A stretch of DNA of 64,000 nucleotides from JACDAN01 sp963847235 (GTDB lineage Bacteria; Actinomycetota; Thermoleophilia; Gaiellales; Gaiellaceae). Where the stretch lies: NCBI GenBank assembly GCA_963847235.1, contig CAWJYU010000024.1, positions 85,682 through 149,681 on the forward strand, written 5' to 3'. Below, one piece after another: positions 25,547-34,375 of this stretch (the stretch's first letter is position 1; the number at the start of each line of letters is the position of its first letter). The notes under the pieces are model-generated. The model was not told the DNA's origin. It worked only from the letters and a program-made list of their open reading frames with translations, and ran no database searches. A program made the position numbers and the translations under genes.

Positions 25547-26052
25547 CTAGAGCTCGTCTGCGAGCAGGTCCATGAGCAGGCCGTCGTGCCACTCGCCGCC
25601 CGGCAGAGCGCTCGTACTGGCGCATGACGCCGACAGGCTTGAAGCCCGCTTTCTCGTAGGCGCGGATCGCCGCCGTGTTGTGGGCCGCGGGGTCGATCAC
25701 GAGCCGGTGGTGTCCTCGCTCGTGGATCAGATACTCGGCCATCGTCCGCACCGCTTCCGTCCCGAGGCCCTGTCCGTGGACGTCCTCGGAGAGGAAGATG
25801 TCGATGCCGGCGTGGCGGTACATCTCGTCGTCCTCCTCGTGGTACTGGATCAGGCCCACGACCTCGCCTGCGAGCTCGATCGCGAAGACCGTGCACTCGT
25901 CGGTTCCGGCTGCCTTGCCCTCGAGCTTCTCCGGGTCGGGCTCGCCCCAGGCCTCAGCGACCCCGGGCTGCGCCTGGATTGCGGCCAGTCGAGGCACGTC
26001 GGCCGCATGTCATCGGCCGTATCAGGACGCGTTCACCTCGCAGCTCGGTCAT
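25547..26052 (-). CDS. GNAT acetyltransferase (AAC(6')-like), two frameshifts
   Basis: ATG 26052 gives MTELRGERVLIRPMT; after a change near 26005 the main frame reads VPRLAAIQAQPGVAEAWG...AGIDIFLSEDVHGQGLGTEAVRTMAEYLI, where the Q/RxxGxG/A acetyl-CoA loop is HGQGLGTEA. A second change near 25612 is needed to end with EWHDGLLMDLLADEL and TAG 25547. Corrected length is about 168 residues. The acceptor substrate is unknown; aminoglycoside acetylation is only one family possibility. Confidence 0.75.
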
Positions 26053-26090
26053 CGCTAGTCTGGCCGGGAGCTTAAGGAGGGAGCGAGAAA

Positions 26091-27620
26091 ATGACCGAAG
26101 TCTTGGAGAAGCAGCAGGAGCGAGGCGCCGAGCTCGGCCGCATCAGCCACTGGATCGGCGGGCAGTCGGTCGCCGGCGAGTCGGGCCGGAGCGGTCCCGT
26201 CTACAACCCCGCGCTCGGGGTGCAGACCAAAGAGGTGGACTTCGCGTCGGTCGAGGAGATCGACCGGGCGGTGCAGACCGCCAAGGAGGCGCTCGTGAGC
26301 TGGCGCCAGGTCTCGCTGTCGCGCCGGCAGGAGCTCTTTTTCAGGATCCGGGAGCTCTTCCACCAGCGGCGCGAGGACCTCGCGGCGCTCCTGACCGAGG
26401 AGCACGGCAAGGTCTTCTCCGACGCGCTCGGCGAGGTGCAGCGCGGCCTCGAGGTGATCGAGTACGCGTGCGGCATCCCGACGCTGCTCAAGGGCGACTT
26501 CTCCGAGCAGGCCTCGACCGGGATCGACGTCTACTCGATCCGTCAGCCGATGGGCGTCGTCGCCGGAATCACGCCGTTCAACTTCCCCGCGATGGTGCCC
26601 ATGTGGATGTGGGCGCCGGCGCTCGCCTGCGGGAATGCGTTCATCCTCAAGCCGTCCGAGAAGGACCCGTCCGCGTCGGTCTTGACCGCGGAGCTGCTGC
26701 AGGAAGCCGGCCTGCCCGACGGCGTGTTCAACGTCGTGCACGGCGACAAGGTGGCGGTCGACGCGATCCTCGAGCATCCCGACATCGCGGCCGTCTCGTT
26801 CGTCGGCTCGACTCCGATCGCGCGCTACATCTACTCGACCGGGACGGCGAACGGGAAGCGCGTCCAGGCCCTTGGCGGCGCAAAGAATCACATGATCGTC
26901 CTGCCCGACGCCGACCTGGACATGGCCGCAGACGCAGCCGTTTCTGCTGGTTACGGCTCGGCCGGCGAGCGCTGCATGGCGATCTCGGCCGTGGTCACCG
27001 TCGGCGACATCGGCGACGACTTCATCAAGGCCGTCAAGGAGCGCCTGCCGAAGGTGAAGGTCGGCCCTGGCACGGATCCGGAGAACGAGATGGGCCCGCT
27101 GATCACGCGCGAGCACCGAGACAAGGTCGCGTCCTACCTGGACAGCGGCAAAGAACAGGGCGCCGAGGTCGTCGCCGACGGGCGTGAGACTGCGCCCGAC
27201 GGCGACGGCTTCTTCCTCGGCGTGTCCCTGCTGGACAAGGTCACGCCCGAGATGGACGCCTACAAGGACGAGATCTTCGGCCCGGTGCTGTCGGTCGTCC
27301 GGGCCGGGACGTACAAAGAGGCGATCAGGCTCGTGAACGAGAACCAGTACGGAAACGGCGTCGCGATCTTCACGCGCGACGGCGGCGCCGCGCGGCAGTT
27401 TCAACACGAGGTCGAGGTGGGCATGGTCGGAGTGAACGTGCCGATCCCGGTGCCTGTCGCCTACTACTCGTTCGGAGGCTGGAAGGGCAGCCTCTTCGGC
27501 GACTCGCACATCTACGGCCCGGAGGGAGTCAACTTCTACACGCGGGGAAAGGTCGTCACTTCGCGCTGGCCGGATCCGGCCACGAGCAAGGTCGACCTGG
27601 GATTCCCGCAAACGAGGTGA
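26091..27620 (+). CDS. mmsA: CoA-acylating methylmalonate/malonate-semialdehyde dehydrogenase
   Basis: The protein is 509 residues with the family signature VAGITPFNFPAMVPMWMWAPALACGN, the catalytic cysteine (about residue 295) in GSAGERCMAIS, and KSLFGDSHIYG-like GSLFGDSHIYGPEGVNFYTRGKV near the end. The enzyme oxidises malonate or methylmalonate semialdehyde to acetyl- or propionyl-CoA with NAD and CoA, releasing CO2. It fits as the step after the nearby omega-aminotransferase. ATG 26091 follows AAGGAGGGAGC. The next gene overlaps its stop. Confidence 0.92.
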   Translation: MTEVLEKQQERGAELGRISHWIGGQSVAGESGRSGPVYNPALGVQTKEVDFASVEEIDRAVQTAKEALVSWRQVSLSRRQELFFRIRELFHQRREDLAALLTEEHGKVFSDALGEVQRGLEVIEYACGIPTLLKGDFSEQASTGIDVYSIRQPMGVVAGITPFNFPAMVPMWMWAPALACGNAFILKPSEKDPSASVLTAELLQEAGLPDGVFNVVHGDKVAVDAILEHPDIAAVSFVGSTPIARYIYSTGTANGKRVQALGGAKNHMIVLPDADLDMAADAAVSAGYGSAGERCMAISAVVTVGDIGDDFIKAVKERLPKVKVGPGTDPENEMGPLITREHRDKVASYLDSGKEQGAEVVADGRETAPDGDGFFLGVSLLDKVTPEMDAYKDEIFGPVLSVVRAGTYKEAIRLVNENQYGNGVAIFTRDGGAARQFQHEVEVGMVGVNVPIPVPVAYYSFGGWKGSLFGDSHIYGPEGVNFYTRGKVVTSRWPDPATSKVDLGFPQTR

Positions 27621-27967
27621 TGGAGATGGAGATGAACATGGTTGTGGACCGCGGCAAGTCGGGAGCTGGGCGTCTCCGCGAGACGCTTCCGCCCCTGCCG
27701 CCGCTGGAGCGTTTCCGGCTTCGGCGTAAGTCGAGGAAGGACCGTCTCGTGGAGACGATCCAGGAGCTGCCGCCGGTCGCGCAAATCGGGCTGGCCGCCG
27801 CGGCGGCCGGGGTCCTGGTCGGGCTCGCCTATGTGGCGCGCAAGCGGCTCTTCGTCGCCGCTGCGGTCGTCGCAGAAGCGATCGAGGAGGCGGCGGACAC
27901 CCTCGAGGACGCCGCCGAGGACCTGGCCGAGGCCGCGCGCGAGCGAGCAGACGGCGGCGCCGAGTAG
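27617..27967 (+). CDS. Small single-span membrane protein
   Basis: This protein of about 116 residues has a basic N-terminal half, one membrane segment (IGLAAAAAGVLVGLAYVA, near 57-74) and an acidic amphipathic C-terminal helix (AIEEAADTLEDAAEDLAEAAR). It overlaps the dehydrogenase stop (GTGATGG), so it is probably cotranslated. No family is recognised; low-complexity composition makes similarity searches weak. Confidence 0.6.
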   Translation: MMEMEMNMVVDRGKSGAGRLRETLPPLPPLERFRLRRKSRKDRLVETIQELPPVAQIGLAAAAAGVLVGLAYVARKRLFVAAAVVAEAIEEAADTLEDAAEDLAEAARERADGGAE

Positions 27968-27979
27968 CACTGCCTGACG

Positions 27980-28009
27980 CCACGGCGCTGCCGTAGGGTT
28001 GCGCCGTGG
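27980..28009 (+). promoter_or_regulatory. Inverted repeat covering the cyclase start codon
   Basis: CCACGGCGC (27980-27988) pairs perfectly with GCGCCGTGG (28001-28009), leaving a 12-base loop. The GTG start codon (28006-28008) lies inside the right arm. It may limit translation or act as a terminator of the upstream pair. Confidence 0.4.
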
Positions 28010-30096
28010 CCGTCTGCGCCTCCTGCGGGCAAGAAAACCCTGCGATTGCGCGGTTTTGCCTCGCGTGCGGCTTGCCCTTGGACGAGGACGGCGCGCCGCG
28101 CGAGGAGCGCCGCCACGTCAGCGTCATCTTCGTCGACATGGTCGGCTTCACCTCACTCGCTGAGCACCTCGATCCCGAAGAAGTGCAGGAGCTGCTCCGG
28201 CCGTACTACGAGACGGTCCGCCGTGAGGTCGAGTCCTTCGGCGGCGTCGTCGAGAAGTTCATCGGCGATGCGGTCGTGGGCATGTTCGGCGCGCCGGTCG
28301 CCTACGGCGACGACGCCGAGCGGGCGGTTCGAGCAGCGCTGACGGTCCGGGACACGATCGCGGCCATGGACGCGGCCGATCCACGCCTCGACCTCAAGGT
28401 GCGGATCGCCGTCAACACCGGCGAGGCGCTCGTGATCCTGAACGCACGGCCTGCGCTCGGCGAGGCGATGGTGACGGGCGACGTGGTCAACACGGCGGCA
28501 CGACTCCAGACGGCGGCGCCGATCGGAGGCGTCCTCGCCGGCGAGGAGACATACAGGGCGACGCGGGACGCGATCCTCTATGCGCCGACGCCGCCGATCG
28601 ACGCGAAGGGCAAGGAGAGCCCGGTGCCGACCTGGGTCGCGCTGCGCCCGCAGCTGAACCCCGGGGAGCGACCGGCCGCGGGACCGCTCGTGGGCCGGAG
28701 CCACGAGCTCGACGTCCTGCGCGGCACCTGGGAGCGCGTGGCGGACGAGCGGACCCCGCACCTGGTCACCGTGATCGGGCCGGCGGGGGTCGGGAAGACC
28801 CGGCTGGCAAGCGAGTTTTCCGCGATGGTGCGGGACCGGGGCGGCCGGACGGTCCGCGGCCGCGTGCTTCCGTACCGGGAGAGCACCGCCTACTCCGCGC
28901 TCGCGTTCCAGCTCAAGCAGCTCTCCGGGATCTTCGAGACCGATTCCGCCGAAGTCGCGCGGACGAAGCTGGCCGAGGTGGTGGGCTCACTGCTCCCCGA
29001 AGCCGAGGTGGAGCAGGTGACGGGCCACCTCGCGATCCTGATCGGAGTCGACCCGGTCGGAACCGTCTCCGACCGTGAGAGCCTCTTCTTCTCCGTTCGA
29101 GACTTCATCGAGGCGATGGCGGCCGAGCAGCCGACGATGCTCGTCTTCGAGGACATCCACTGGGCGGACGAGGCGCTTCTCGAGCTGGCCGGGAAGCTCA
29201 GCGCGCGGCTCCGCGACGTGCCGGTGCTGGTGCTCGCGCTCACACGCCCCGAGCTCCTCGAGCTGCGGCCGGGCTGGGGAGCCGGGCTGGCCGCGCACAC
29301 TGCGCTGACGCTCCGCCCCTTGGGCGCGCAGGAAGCCACGGATCTCGCTGCGCACCGGCTCTCCGACGCCGGCGCGTCCGATCGCCTGGACCGGGCGTCG
29401 GATCTCGCAGCCGTTGCCGACGGCAATCCACTCTTCATCGAGCAGCTCGCTGCGGCGCTCGCGGAGTCCGGGGATCCCAACGCCCCGCTGCCGACCACGA
29501 TCCGCGGAATCATCGCCGCCCGCCTCGACGCGCTTCCGCCGGCGGAACGGACGGTGCTCCTCGACGCTGCGGTCGCCGGCCGAGTCTTCTGGGCGGGCAC
29601 GCTCGAGCGCATGTCCTCGAATGGGGCCGAGCTGAACGAGGTCCTCGAGGCGCTCGAGCATCGCGAGCTGATCTCCAGACAGGCGGCGTCGGCGTTCGAG
29701 GGCCAGCCGCAGTACACCTTTCGCCACGTGCTCGTCCGCGACGTTGCGTACGAGCTGCTCCCGCGCGCGGTCCGTCGGGAGCGGCACCGGGAGGCCGCCC
29801 TCTTCTTCGAAGAGGCGGCCGGAGGAGGCGAGCTCGGAGAGGTCGGTGCCGCTCTCGCGCGCCACTGGCGCGACGCGGGCAACCCGGCGAAGGCCGTCGA
29901 CTACCTCGTCGCGGCGGCCGCCGGGGCCGAGCACGGGTGGGCGAAGGAGCGCGCGGCGCTTCTCTACCGTGAGGCACTGTCGCTCGTGCCTGAGACCGAC
30001 GGCGACCGCCGGCGTGACCTGACCCTGCGCATCGCGCTTGCCGAGACGGCGACCTATCACGTCGCCGACGCGCGCCTGCTGGGCCTGGGAGACTAG
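28006..30096 (+). CDS. Zinc-ribbon / class III adenylate cyclase / STAND-type ATPase protein
   Basis: The protein is 696 residues. Residues 1-25 form a zinc ribbon (CASCG...CLACG). A class III cyclase domain follows (about 35-200), with metal aspartates in FVDMVGFTSL and KFIGDAVVGMFG. A large AAA-type ATPase follows, with Walker A GPAGVGKT (near 262) and Walker B MLVFEDIHWADE. The C-terminal ~100 residues hold only the start of the TPR-like region normally several hundred residues long in this family, so the protein may be shortened. It is a cytoplasmic signalling protein producing cAMP or cGMP, with an unknown trigger. Confidence 0.85.
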   Translation: MAVCASCGQENPAIARFCLACGLPLDEDGAPREERRHVSVIFVDMVGFTSLAEHLDPEEVQELLRPYYETVRREVESFGGVVEKFIGDAVVGMFGAPVAYGDDAERAVRAALTVRDTIAAMDAADPRLDLKVRIAVNTGEALVILNARPALGEAMVTGDVVNTAARLQTAAPIGGVLAGEETYRATRDAILYAPTPPIDAKGKESPVPTWVALRPQLNPGERPAAGPLVGRSHELDVLRGTWERVADERTPHLVTVIGPAGVGKTRLASEFSAMVRDRGGRTVRGRVLPYRESTAYSALAFQLKQLSGIFETDSAEVARTKLAEVVGSLLPEAEVEQVTGHLAILIGVDPVGTVSDRESLFFSVRDFIEAMAAEQPTMLVFEDIHWADEALLELAGKLSARLRDVPVLVLALTRPELLELRPGWGAGLAAHTALTLRPLGAQEATDLAAHRLSDAGASDRLDRASDLAAVADGNPLFIEQLAAALAESGDPNAPLPTTIRGIIAARLDALPPAERTVLLDAAVAGRVFWAGTLERMSSNGAELNEVLEALEHRELISRQAASAFEGQPQYTFRHVLVRDVAYELLPRAVRRERHREAALFFEEAAGGGELGEVGAALARHWRDAGNPAKAVDYLVAAAAGAEHGWAKERAALLYREALSLVPETDGDRRRDLTLRIALAETATYHVADARLLGLGD

Positions 30097-30101
30097 GAGG
30101 T

Positions 30102-30392
30102 CTAGGAGGGTTCGGGCGGAAAGTCGGCCGGCGTGACGTCCCCGGCGATCTCTTGCACCGATTCGATGGTGTGCGCGCCGAGCCGCTTCGAGTGTGCGTA
30201 GACGGTGTCTTCGTCGGGCGCCTCGTAGACGCAGTACGTGCTGACGTTTCCCGAGCCGTCCACGACGACGTGGCTGTGCTCCCAGGTGATCTCCGGAAAG
30301 TCGCCCTCGACGAGCTCGCGGGACCGTCGCCCGACCTTGCCCATCTCCGATTCCTGGACGGAGAAGCGCCTGACGATCAAGTAGCGAGACAT
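30102..30392 (-). CDS. DUF4242 (SCO4226-like) protein
   Basis: The protein is about 96 residues: MSRYLIVRRFSVQESEMGKVGRRS, then VTWEHSHV-like ITWEHSHVVVDGSGNVSTYCVYEAPDEDTVYAHSKRLG, a ferredoxin-like alpha/beta fold. A family member from Streptomyces binds nickel; metal binding here is inference. Two further in-frame ATG codons upstream (30410, 30428) were created by a tandem duplication, so the start could be any of three; 30392 is the ancestral one by alignment of the repeat. Confidence 0.75.
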   Translation of the reverse strand: MSRYLIVRRFSVQESEMGKVGRRSRELVEGDFPEITWEHSHVVVDGSGNVSTYCVYEAPDEDTVYAHSKRLGAHTIESVQEIAGDVTPADFPPEPS

Positions 30393-30425
30393 GCCGCTAA
30401 TCGTAGACATGCCGCTAATCGTAGG
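30390..30425 (-). repeat. 18-bp tandem repeat duplicating a start codon
   Basis: CATGCCGCTAATCGTAG(A/G) occurs twice head to tail, followed by a third CATGC. Each unit carries a minus-strand ATG and is a multiple of three, so it adds MSTISG-type residues without shifting the frame. Confidence 0.8.
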
Positions 30426-30560
30426 CATGCGGGTCGCCCACGCCCACTAGCCAGACGGCTAGGTGCGAACGTTCGTCAAGCCTGGCACCCGAACGACTGA
30501 GGAGCGGCAGGGAAGGGGGCGGGCTGGCGGGCGGTTCGCCCCACTATTTCCTCCGCCTTG

Positions 30561-30938
30561 TCACGTGCGCTTGCGGAAGTCCAGCACCGGGCCGAGGCGT
30601 GTTCGCCCGAGGAAGAACGCGACCCGGTAGACGCCGGGGCCGGCCGGCGAGAAGTACGTTGCCCAGCGAAGGCTCAGCCGCCAGAGCGAGCCTTGGCGCC
30701 GGAGCCTGAACGTCCGGCATTGACGGATCCCTCGCGGTTCGGTCACGCAGACTTTCACCGGGCCGGTGAAGCTGAACGTTGAGAGGCGAAGGTAGACCGC
30801 TCCCGAGATTCGCTGCGTCGACGTGCAGAAGTCGCCAGTCGGGCTGCAGTACCTGCTAGCAGCGCCCGCCGAAGCGGCAAGCATGCCTGCAGCGACGACG
30901 ACCACCACGAGGGCGGCTCTCAGTCTGGGTGATCCCAA
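30561..30938 (-). CDS. Small secreted hypothetical protein
   Basis: The protein is about 125 residues with a signal peptide (LRAALVVVVVAAGMLAASAGAAS) and four cysteines in two pairs (RYCSPTGDFCTS and KVCVTEPRGIRQCRTF), followed by a tryptophan-containing beta-rich domain. It starts at TTG 30938, directly after the dihydropyrimidinase stop, so it is probably the last gene of that operon. No family is recognised. Confidence 0.6.
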   Translation of the reverse strand: MGSPRLRAALVVVVVAAGMLAASAGAASRYCSPTGDFCTSTQRISGAVYLRLSTFSFTGPVKVCVTEPRGIRQCRTFRLRRQGSLWRLSLRWATYFSPAGPGVYRVAFFLGRTRLGPVLDFRKRT

Positions 30939-30939
30939 C

Positions 30940-32352
30940 TCATGCGACCGCCGTCTCGGCCTTCAGTTCCTCGCCGAACTTCGCACGCGCCACGAACTGC
31001 CCGACCCCGGGCGACGCCACGAGCTCGTCGCTCTCGACGAGCACCTGGCCCCGAAGCAGGACGACCTCGGGAGAGCCGGTCACCTCGGTTCCCTCGTAGA
31101 GGTTGTAGTCGATCTTCGAGTGGTGACCCGCGGCCGTGATCGTGTGCTTGCGCTCCGGGTCGAAGACGACGATGTCGGCGTCGGAGCCGACCGCGATCGT
31201 CCCCTTCCGCGGGTAGAGCCCGAACAGCTTCGCGGGGTTCGTGGAGAGGAGCTCGACCATGCGGTTGAGCGAGATCCGCCCGGCCCGGGCGCCGAACTCG
31301 TGGATCATGTGCAGCCGGTTCTCGAGGCCCGGTCCGCCGTTCGGGATCTTCGAGAAGTCGTCGCGGCCGAGCGTCTTCTGGCCGTCCCAGAGGAAGGCGC
31401 AGTGGTCGGTCGAGATCGCCGACAGGATGTCGGTGCGGACCGCGTTCCAGAGCACGTCCTGGTTCGCCTTGTCCCGCGGCGGCGGCGTGTAGACGTACTT
31501 CGCGCCCTCGAAGTTCGGCCGCTCGAGATGCGTGTAGTCGATGAAGAAGTACTGCGTGCACGTCTCTCCGTGGATGTCCCAGCCCTTCTCGCGGGCAAGC
31601 GCGATCGGCTCGACGGCCTCCTTGCAGCTGACGTGGACGACGTACAGCGGCGCACCGGCGACGCGCGCGAGCTGGATCGCCCGGTTCGTCGCCTCGCCCT
31701 CGGTCTCGGGAGGCCGCGTCAGCGCGTGGTACTTGGGCTCGGTGTTCCCGGCCGCGAGCGCCTCCTTGACGAGGACGTCGATCGCGTCGCCGTTCTCGGC
31801 GTGGACCATGACGAGCGCACCGGAGTCGGCCGCGACCTGCATCGACCGGAACAGCGTCTCGTCGTCGACCATGAGCGCGCCCTTGTAGGCCATGAAGAGC
31901 TTGTAGGAGGTCACGCCCTGCTCGGGGAGCCCGGCGAGCTCCTCCAGCGAGCCGCCCTCGTTCAGGTCGGTGATCGCCATGTGGTAGCCCATGTCGATCA
32001 CCTGCTTGCCGTTCGCCTTCTCCTTCCACATGTCGAGGGCGGTGGCGAACGTCTCGCCCTGCGGCTGGATGACGAAGTCGACGTGGCAGGTGGTGCCGCC
32101 GAACGCGGCCGCCGTCTGGCCCGACTCGACGTCGTCGACGGTCACCGTGCCGCCGAACGGCATGTCCAGATGCGTGTGCGGGTCGATCCCGCCCGGAAGC
32201 AGGTACTTCCCGGACGCGTCGATGACGCGGTCCGCTTCCAGATCGAGTGACTCGCCGATGAGGGAGATCCGCTCGTTCTCGACGAACACGTCGCCGACGT
32301 AGTCGTCGGCCGCCGTGATCACTCGGCCTCCCTTGATCAGAACGGAACTCAT
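30940..32352 (-). CDS. hydA: Dihydropyrimidinase / D-hydantoinase
   Basis: The protein is 470 residues. Metal ligands lie in GGIDPHTHLDMPFGG, the carboxylated lysine is in TSYKLFMAYKGAL, with VVHVSCKEA and AISTDHCAF further on; the C-terminal block DADIVVFDPERKHTITA is typical. It hydrolyses dihydrouracil, dihydrothymine or hydantoins to N-carbamoyl amino acids, which the amidohydrolase at 36.5-37.7 kb would process. ATG 32352 has GGAGGGAGATC upstream. It follows the ABC importer genes on the same strand. Confidence 0.92.
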   Translation of the reverse strand: MSSVLIKGGRVITAADDYVGDVFVENERISLIGESLDLEADRVIDASGKYLLPGGIDPHTHLDMPFGGTVTVDDVESGQTAAAFGGTTCHVDFVIQPQGETFATALDMWKEKANGKQVIDMGYHMAITDLNEGGSLEELAGLPEQGVTSYKLFMAYKGALMVDDETLFRSMQVAADSGALVMVHAENGDAIDVLVKEALAAGNTEPKYHALTRPPETEGEATNRAIQLARVAGAPLYVVHVSCKEAVEPIALAREKGWDIHGETCTQYFFIDYTHLERPNFEGAKYVYTPPPRDKANQDVLWNAVRTDILSAISTDHCAFLWDGQKTLGRDDFSKIPNGGPGLENRLHMIHEFGARAGRISLNRMVELLSTNPAKLFGLYPRKGTIAVGSDADIVVFDPERKHTITAAGHHSKIDYNLYEGTEVTGSPEVVLLRGQVLVESDELVASPGVGQFVARAKFGEELKAETAVA

Positions 32353-32380
32353 TGCGGATCTCCCTCCTTCGGCTCTTGGA

Positions 32381-33512
32381 TCAGGCGCCGCCTTCCGTGA
32401 CCTCCACGTTCTCAGCTTCCCAGTCGTCGCCCTGGACGTCGACGTCGTCGTCCTCCAGCTCCTTGACGGCCGCCTCGGCGATGTCGGTGCGATAGGCGTC
32501 CTTGGACGCCGGCTTCGTGATCACCTTGCCCGACGGGCGATCTCGTTGGTCGTGTCGAACCCAGGACTCGGGCTTCATGATCCCGATCCCGTGCGGCAGC
32601 CGGCCAGATCAGCTTGTTGATCTCGTTGATCTGCCAGCGCTGGTGGCCCTCGCCGAGCGTCGGGCCGTTCTCGAGCACGATGTTCACGCACTCGTCGGGT
32701 TGTCGCGGCAGTAGATCCAGCCGCGGAAGCTCGCCTTGAGGAACCGCTTCGGCGAGTGTCCTCGTTGCCCTCTTCGGAGATCCAGTCCTCACGGACGAAG
32801 ACACCGTCCTCCAGCGCACCGGTGCCCAGGTCGGACATCTTCATCACGTTGAGCTGGTCGATCGTGTAGAGCTGGTCGGTAGTCCGGGTTCTTGGTCTCG
32901 AGGACCTGTGCGAGCTCGTTGTAGGTCATCGCCGCCGCAGCGTCGATCTCCCGCTGGAGGAAGAGATTCATGTCGAACGGCTGCGCGACGATCTCCACGT
33001 CCTTGTGCGGGTCGAGGCCGTTCTTGTTCAGCGCGGCGAAGAGCTTGTGCTCGTTGCCGCCGAGCCAGACGCCGACCTTCTTGCCCTTGAGATCGACGAT
33101 CTCTTCCAGCCCGGTGTCCTTCCAGGTCACCTCGGTCATGCCGGACCGGGCGAAGACCTGCGCGATGTTGACGATGTTCTGGCCCTTGTCGCGCGTCGCG
33201 AGCGTGCTGTCGAGCCAGTTGATGCCGAACTCGGCCTGGCCTCCGAGCACGACCTGCTCGGGAACGATGTCCGGGCCGCCGGGGCGGATGTCGACGTCCA
33301 GGCCCTTCGTCCTCGTAGTAGCCCTGGTCGAGCGCTGCGTAGTAGCCGGCGAACTGCGCCTGGACGACCCACTTCGACTGGAGCGTCACCTTGTCGAGCT
33401 CGCCGCCGGCGCTGCCGCCGTCACCTTCGTCGTCGTCGCCGCCGCAGCCGGCCAGCGCGAACATCGCCGCAGCCGCGAGCACAGCGACGGACCACCACCT
33501 GCTTCTTCTCAT
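32381..33512 (-). pseudogene. NMT1/THI5-like ABC substrate-binding lipoprotein, many frameshifts
   Basis: ATG 33512 opens a lipoprotein signal (VAVLAAAAMFALAGC). Coherent family sequence then runs through all frames: LQSKWVVQAQFAGYYAALDQGYYEDEG; GQAEFGINWLDSTLATRDKGQNIVNIAQVF; VGVWLGGNEHKLFAALNKNGLDP; LTYNEL-like AMTYNELAQVLETKNPD; SDLGTGALEDGVFVREDWI; FLKASFRGWIYCRDNP; DECVNIVLENGPTLGEGHQRWQINEINKLIWP; and a C-terminus VKELEDDDVDVQGDDWE. At least seven indels are needed, mostly between 32.5 and 32.9 kb, yet the encoded residues are otherwise well conserved. The protein would bind a pyrimidine-, hydantoin- or riboflavin-like ligand for the adjoining importer. Confidence 0.82.
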
Positions 33513-33547
33513 CCACTTCCCCTTTCCATGCCGGTCAAAGTTCTCGC

Positions 33548-34375
33548 TCACTCCGCCGGTCCCCGCGTCGACGGATGCCAGCCCATCGTAAGCCGCTCGG
33601 CGGCGGCCACGGCTCCGTAGAAGAGGATCCCGAGAATGCTGGCGACGACGATCGCCGCCCACGCCTCCGTGAACGCGAAGACGCCGGCCTGCCGCCGGAT
33701 CTGGATTCCCAGCGCATCCTGGGATCCGCCGAAGTAGTCGCCCACGATCGCGCCGATCATCGCGAGTACGGTCGCAACCTTCAACCCGGTGAAGATGTAG
33801 GGCAGCGCGTTCGGGATGCGCACCCGCCGGAAGATCTCCCGCTCGCCGCTCGCGTAGGACCGCATCAGCTCGATCTGCTGAGGCCGCACCGACGTCAGCC
33901 CCCGGAGGGTGTTGACGAGCACCGGGAAGAAGCAGAGGACAGCCGCGATCACCATCTTCGAGAGCTGGTTGAGCGTTCCGAACCAGTTGTTCGTGATCGG
34001 GGCGAAAGCGATGATCGGGATCGCGTTCGCGGCGATCGCGAAGGGCATCAGGGCGGTCGCGAGCAGCCGCCAGCGGGCGAGGATCAGGGCGACCACGATC
34101 CCCGCTGAGCAGCCCATCACCCAGCCGCCGAACGCCTCTTCGAACGTGAACCAGCCGGCGCCCCAGAGCGTGTCGCGCTCCGTCCACAGAGTTCGCGTGA
34201 TGTCGGAAGGCGGGGGCAGGAGGAAGTTCTGGATGTCGAGCCCGCGGACGAGGCCCTCCCAGAGCGCAATGCCGGCGACGAACACGATGACTGCCGGGAA
34301 CCAGTCCCAGAGGCTCCGCCCGACGCGCGCGCCCAGCGTCCCGCGCGGGATCGGCTCGACGACTGTGGAGCTCAC
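33548..34375 (-). CDS. ABC transporter permease (SsuC/ThiX type)
   Basis: The protein is 275 residues with six predicted helices and the coupling loop ELMRSYASGEREIFRRVRIPNALP; LVNTLRGLTSVRPQQIEL precedes it. The GTG start 34375 overlaps the ATPase stop (GTGA). It forms, with the second permease, the membrane part of the NMT1-type importer. Confidence 0.88.
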   Translation of the reverse strand: MSSTVVEPIPRGTLGARVGRSLWDWFPAVIVFVAGIALWEGLVRGLDIQNFLLPPPSDITRTLWTERDTLWGAGWFTFEEAFGGWVMGCSAGIVVALILARWRLLATALMPFAIAANAIPIIAFAPITNNWFGTLNQLSKMVIAAVLCFFPVLVNTLRGLTSVRPQQIELMRSYASGEREIFRRVRIPNALPYIFTGLKVATVLAMIGAIVGDYFGGSQDALGIQIRRQAGVFAFTEAWAAIVVASILGILFYGAVAAAERLTMGWHPSTRGPAE

